NCBI RefSeq assembly: GCF_900113665.1
Contig: NZ_FOQD01000002.1
Location: forward strand, 310,001-374,000
Source: Planctomicrobium piriforme
GTDB taxonomy: Bacteria > Planctomycetota > Planctomycetia > Planctomycetales > Planctomycetaceae
Reading direction: 5' to 3'
DNA length: 64,000 nucleotides
Shown one piece after another: positions 63,347 to 64,000 of this stretch (its first letter is position 1; every line of letters begins with the position of its first letter). The notes under the pieces are model-generated. The model did not search any database, was not told where the DNA came from, and saw only the letters and a list, made by a program, of their open reading frames with translations. The translations under genes and the position numbers were made by a program.

Positions 63347-63847
63347 ATGATCGACGGCGGCGAACGTCTGCAGCTTGTGACCACCGGAGAGGCTGTCGTC
63401 AAAATTGGCGAACTCGGCCTGGCAGGCGGTGCAGGCGTGCTGCGGACGTTGCTGGGATCCTGCATTGGGTTGTGCGTCTATGACCGCCAGCGGCGCATCG
63501 GCGGCCTGGCGCATATCGTGTTGCCTGACTCTCATGGACGTCAGGATTCGCTGGGGAAATACGCCGACACGGCTGTGCCTGAGCTGATCCGGCAGATCAC
63601 GCTGGCAGGAGGACGCGCCGGGTCGCTGAATGCGAAAATCGCCGGCGGCGCCGATATGTTCGCCGCTGCTAAAACAATGACCGTCGGCAGCCAGAATCGC
63701 ACGGCCGTACTCGCGTGCCTGAAGCTGCGAGACATTCCTGTCCTGAAGGATCACTGCGGAGGAGAACAGGGCCGCCGCATGTACTTTTTTCCTGAGACAG
63801 GTCGAGTCCGCATCGAAATCGTCGGACAGGAACCGGTCGACCTCTGA
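63347..63847 (+). CDS. cheD: Chemoreceptor glutamine deamidase CheD
   Basis: 166 aa from ATG 63347; a TTG at 63329 overlapping the cheC stop is the alternative start. The CheD signature is present: RTLLGSCIGLCVYD with nucleophile Cys39, GGLAHIVLPDS with His56, and Thr34 just before the Cys. Later LNAKIAGGADMF and NRTAVLACLKLRDIPVLKDH also fit. It deamidates MCP glutamines and pairs with CheC. Last gene of the visible chemotaxis cluster. Confidence 0.95.
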   Translation: MIDGGERLQLVTTGEAVVKIGELGLAGGAGVLRTLLGSCIGLCVYDRQRRIGGLAHIVLPDSHGRQDSLGKYADTAVPELIRQITLAGGRAGSLNAKIAGGADMFAAAKTMTVGSQNRTAVLACLKLRDIPVLKDHCGGEQGRRMYFFPETGRVRIEIVGQEPVDL

Positions 63848-63856
63848 GAGTCAGTT

Positions 63857-63916
63857 TTCAAACTCCCCACGCCCCGGCACTCCGGGGAGAGGGGCCGGGG
63901 GTGAGGGGGCGAATTG
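63857..63916 (-). repeat. GC-rich dispersed hairpin repeat, copy 2
   Basis: Starts TTCAAACTCCCC and ends GGGGGCGAATTG; it is the inverted counterpart of the element at 8309-8367 with a few differences. A strong stem CCCCGG-CACT-CCGGGG lies in the middle. Begins 10 bp after the cheD stop, so it may also act as a transcription end. Confidence 0.8.
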
Positions 63917-64000
63917 TCATTCAACGCATCGATTTCACAGCCCGATCAACTTGTACCAATCGCATTTGAAGTGAGTTACTGAGGCGGACCATCGGTCTCA
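63917..64000. other. Right edge of window
   Basis: No coding frame is supported in this short end piece. Confidence 0.3.

Overview
The window reads as a chromosomal segment of a planctomycete (phylum Planctomycetota, probably order Planctomycetales). The evidence is gene content: two pairs of planctomycete-type cytochrome/DUF1549/DUF1553 proteins with DUF1501 proteins, Ser/Thr kinases of the PknB type (one fused to WD40 repeats beside its own sigma factor), an EF-hand protein, and a large MoxR/DUF58/VWA gene cluster. Coding density is high, GTG and TTG starts are common, and I saw no rRNA, tRNA, CRISPR array, phage or transposase gene. The species cannot be named from sequence alone.

Layout. 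1-4330 (minus): a likely operon of a GntR/FCD regulator, a PSCyt1/PSCyt2/PSD1 protein and a Tat-type DUF1501 protein that runs off the left edge, with a perfect 12+12 bp palindrome just upstream of the regulator. 4613-9063: a lipoprotein, a secreted stand-alone M17 N-domain, a YtcJ-type amidohydrolase and an isochorismatase-fold hydrolase. 9252-13811 (plus): ECF-type sigma factor and a transmembrane Ser/Thr kinase with WD40 repeats. 13815-19872: a CPA1-type Na+/H+ antiporter, a hybrid histidine kinase, and a divergently transcribed NtrC-class regulator. 20015-32439: about thirteen small metabolic or stress enzymes (HSL-type hydrolase with a Cys at the nucleophile elbow, oxalate-decarboxylase-like bicupin, Dps, Old Yellow Enzyme, ABM protein, flavin disulfide reductase, SDR, isochorismatase, PNPOx-like protein, zinc alcohol dehydrogenase, dehalogenase-fold hydrolase, DUF1348 protein, di-heme peroxidase). 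33073-35606: a small secreted protein, a second HSL-type hydrolase and a secreted protein of an unnamed family.

35616-51275 (minus) is the most distinctive block: nine co-directional genes with short gaps encode PSCyt2/PSD1, DUF1501, a ten-loop EF-hand protein, a MoxR ATPase, a second member of the unnamed secreted family, DUF58, a BatA/VWA membrane protein, a giant coiled-coil membrane protein and a second VWA membrane protein. A caspase-fold secreted protein lacking the usual Cys is divergent from it (51655). 52688-54699 holds nitronate monooxygenase, a 4-OT tautomerase and an SDR-like protein without the catalytic Tyr.

55041-63847 (plus) is a chemotaxis cluster: Ser/Thr kinase fused to two degenerate receiver-like domains, CheW, a soluble PAS-containing MCP, CheR, CheA, CheC and CheD. 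A GC-rich hairpin repeat follows cheD and has a second inverted copy at 8309.
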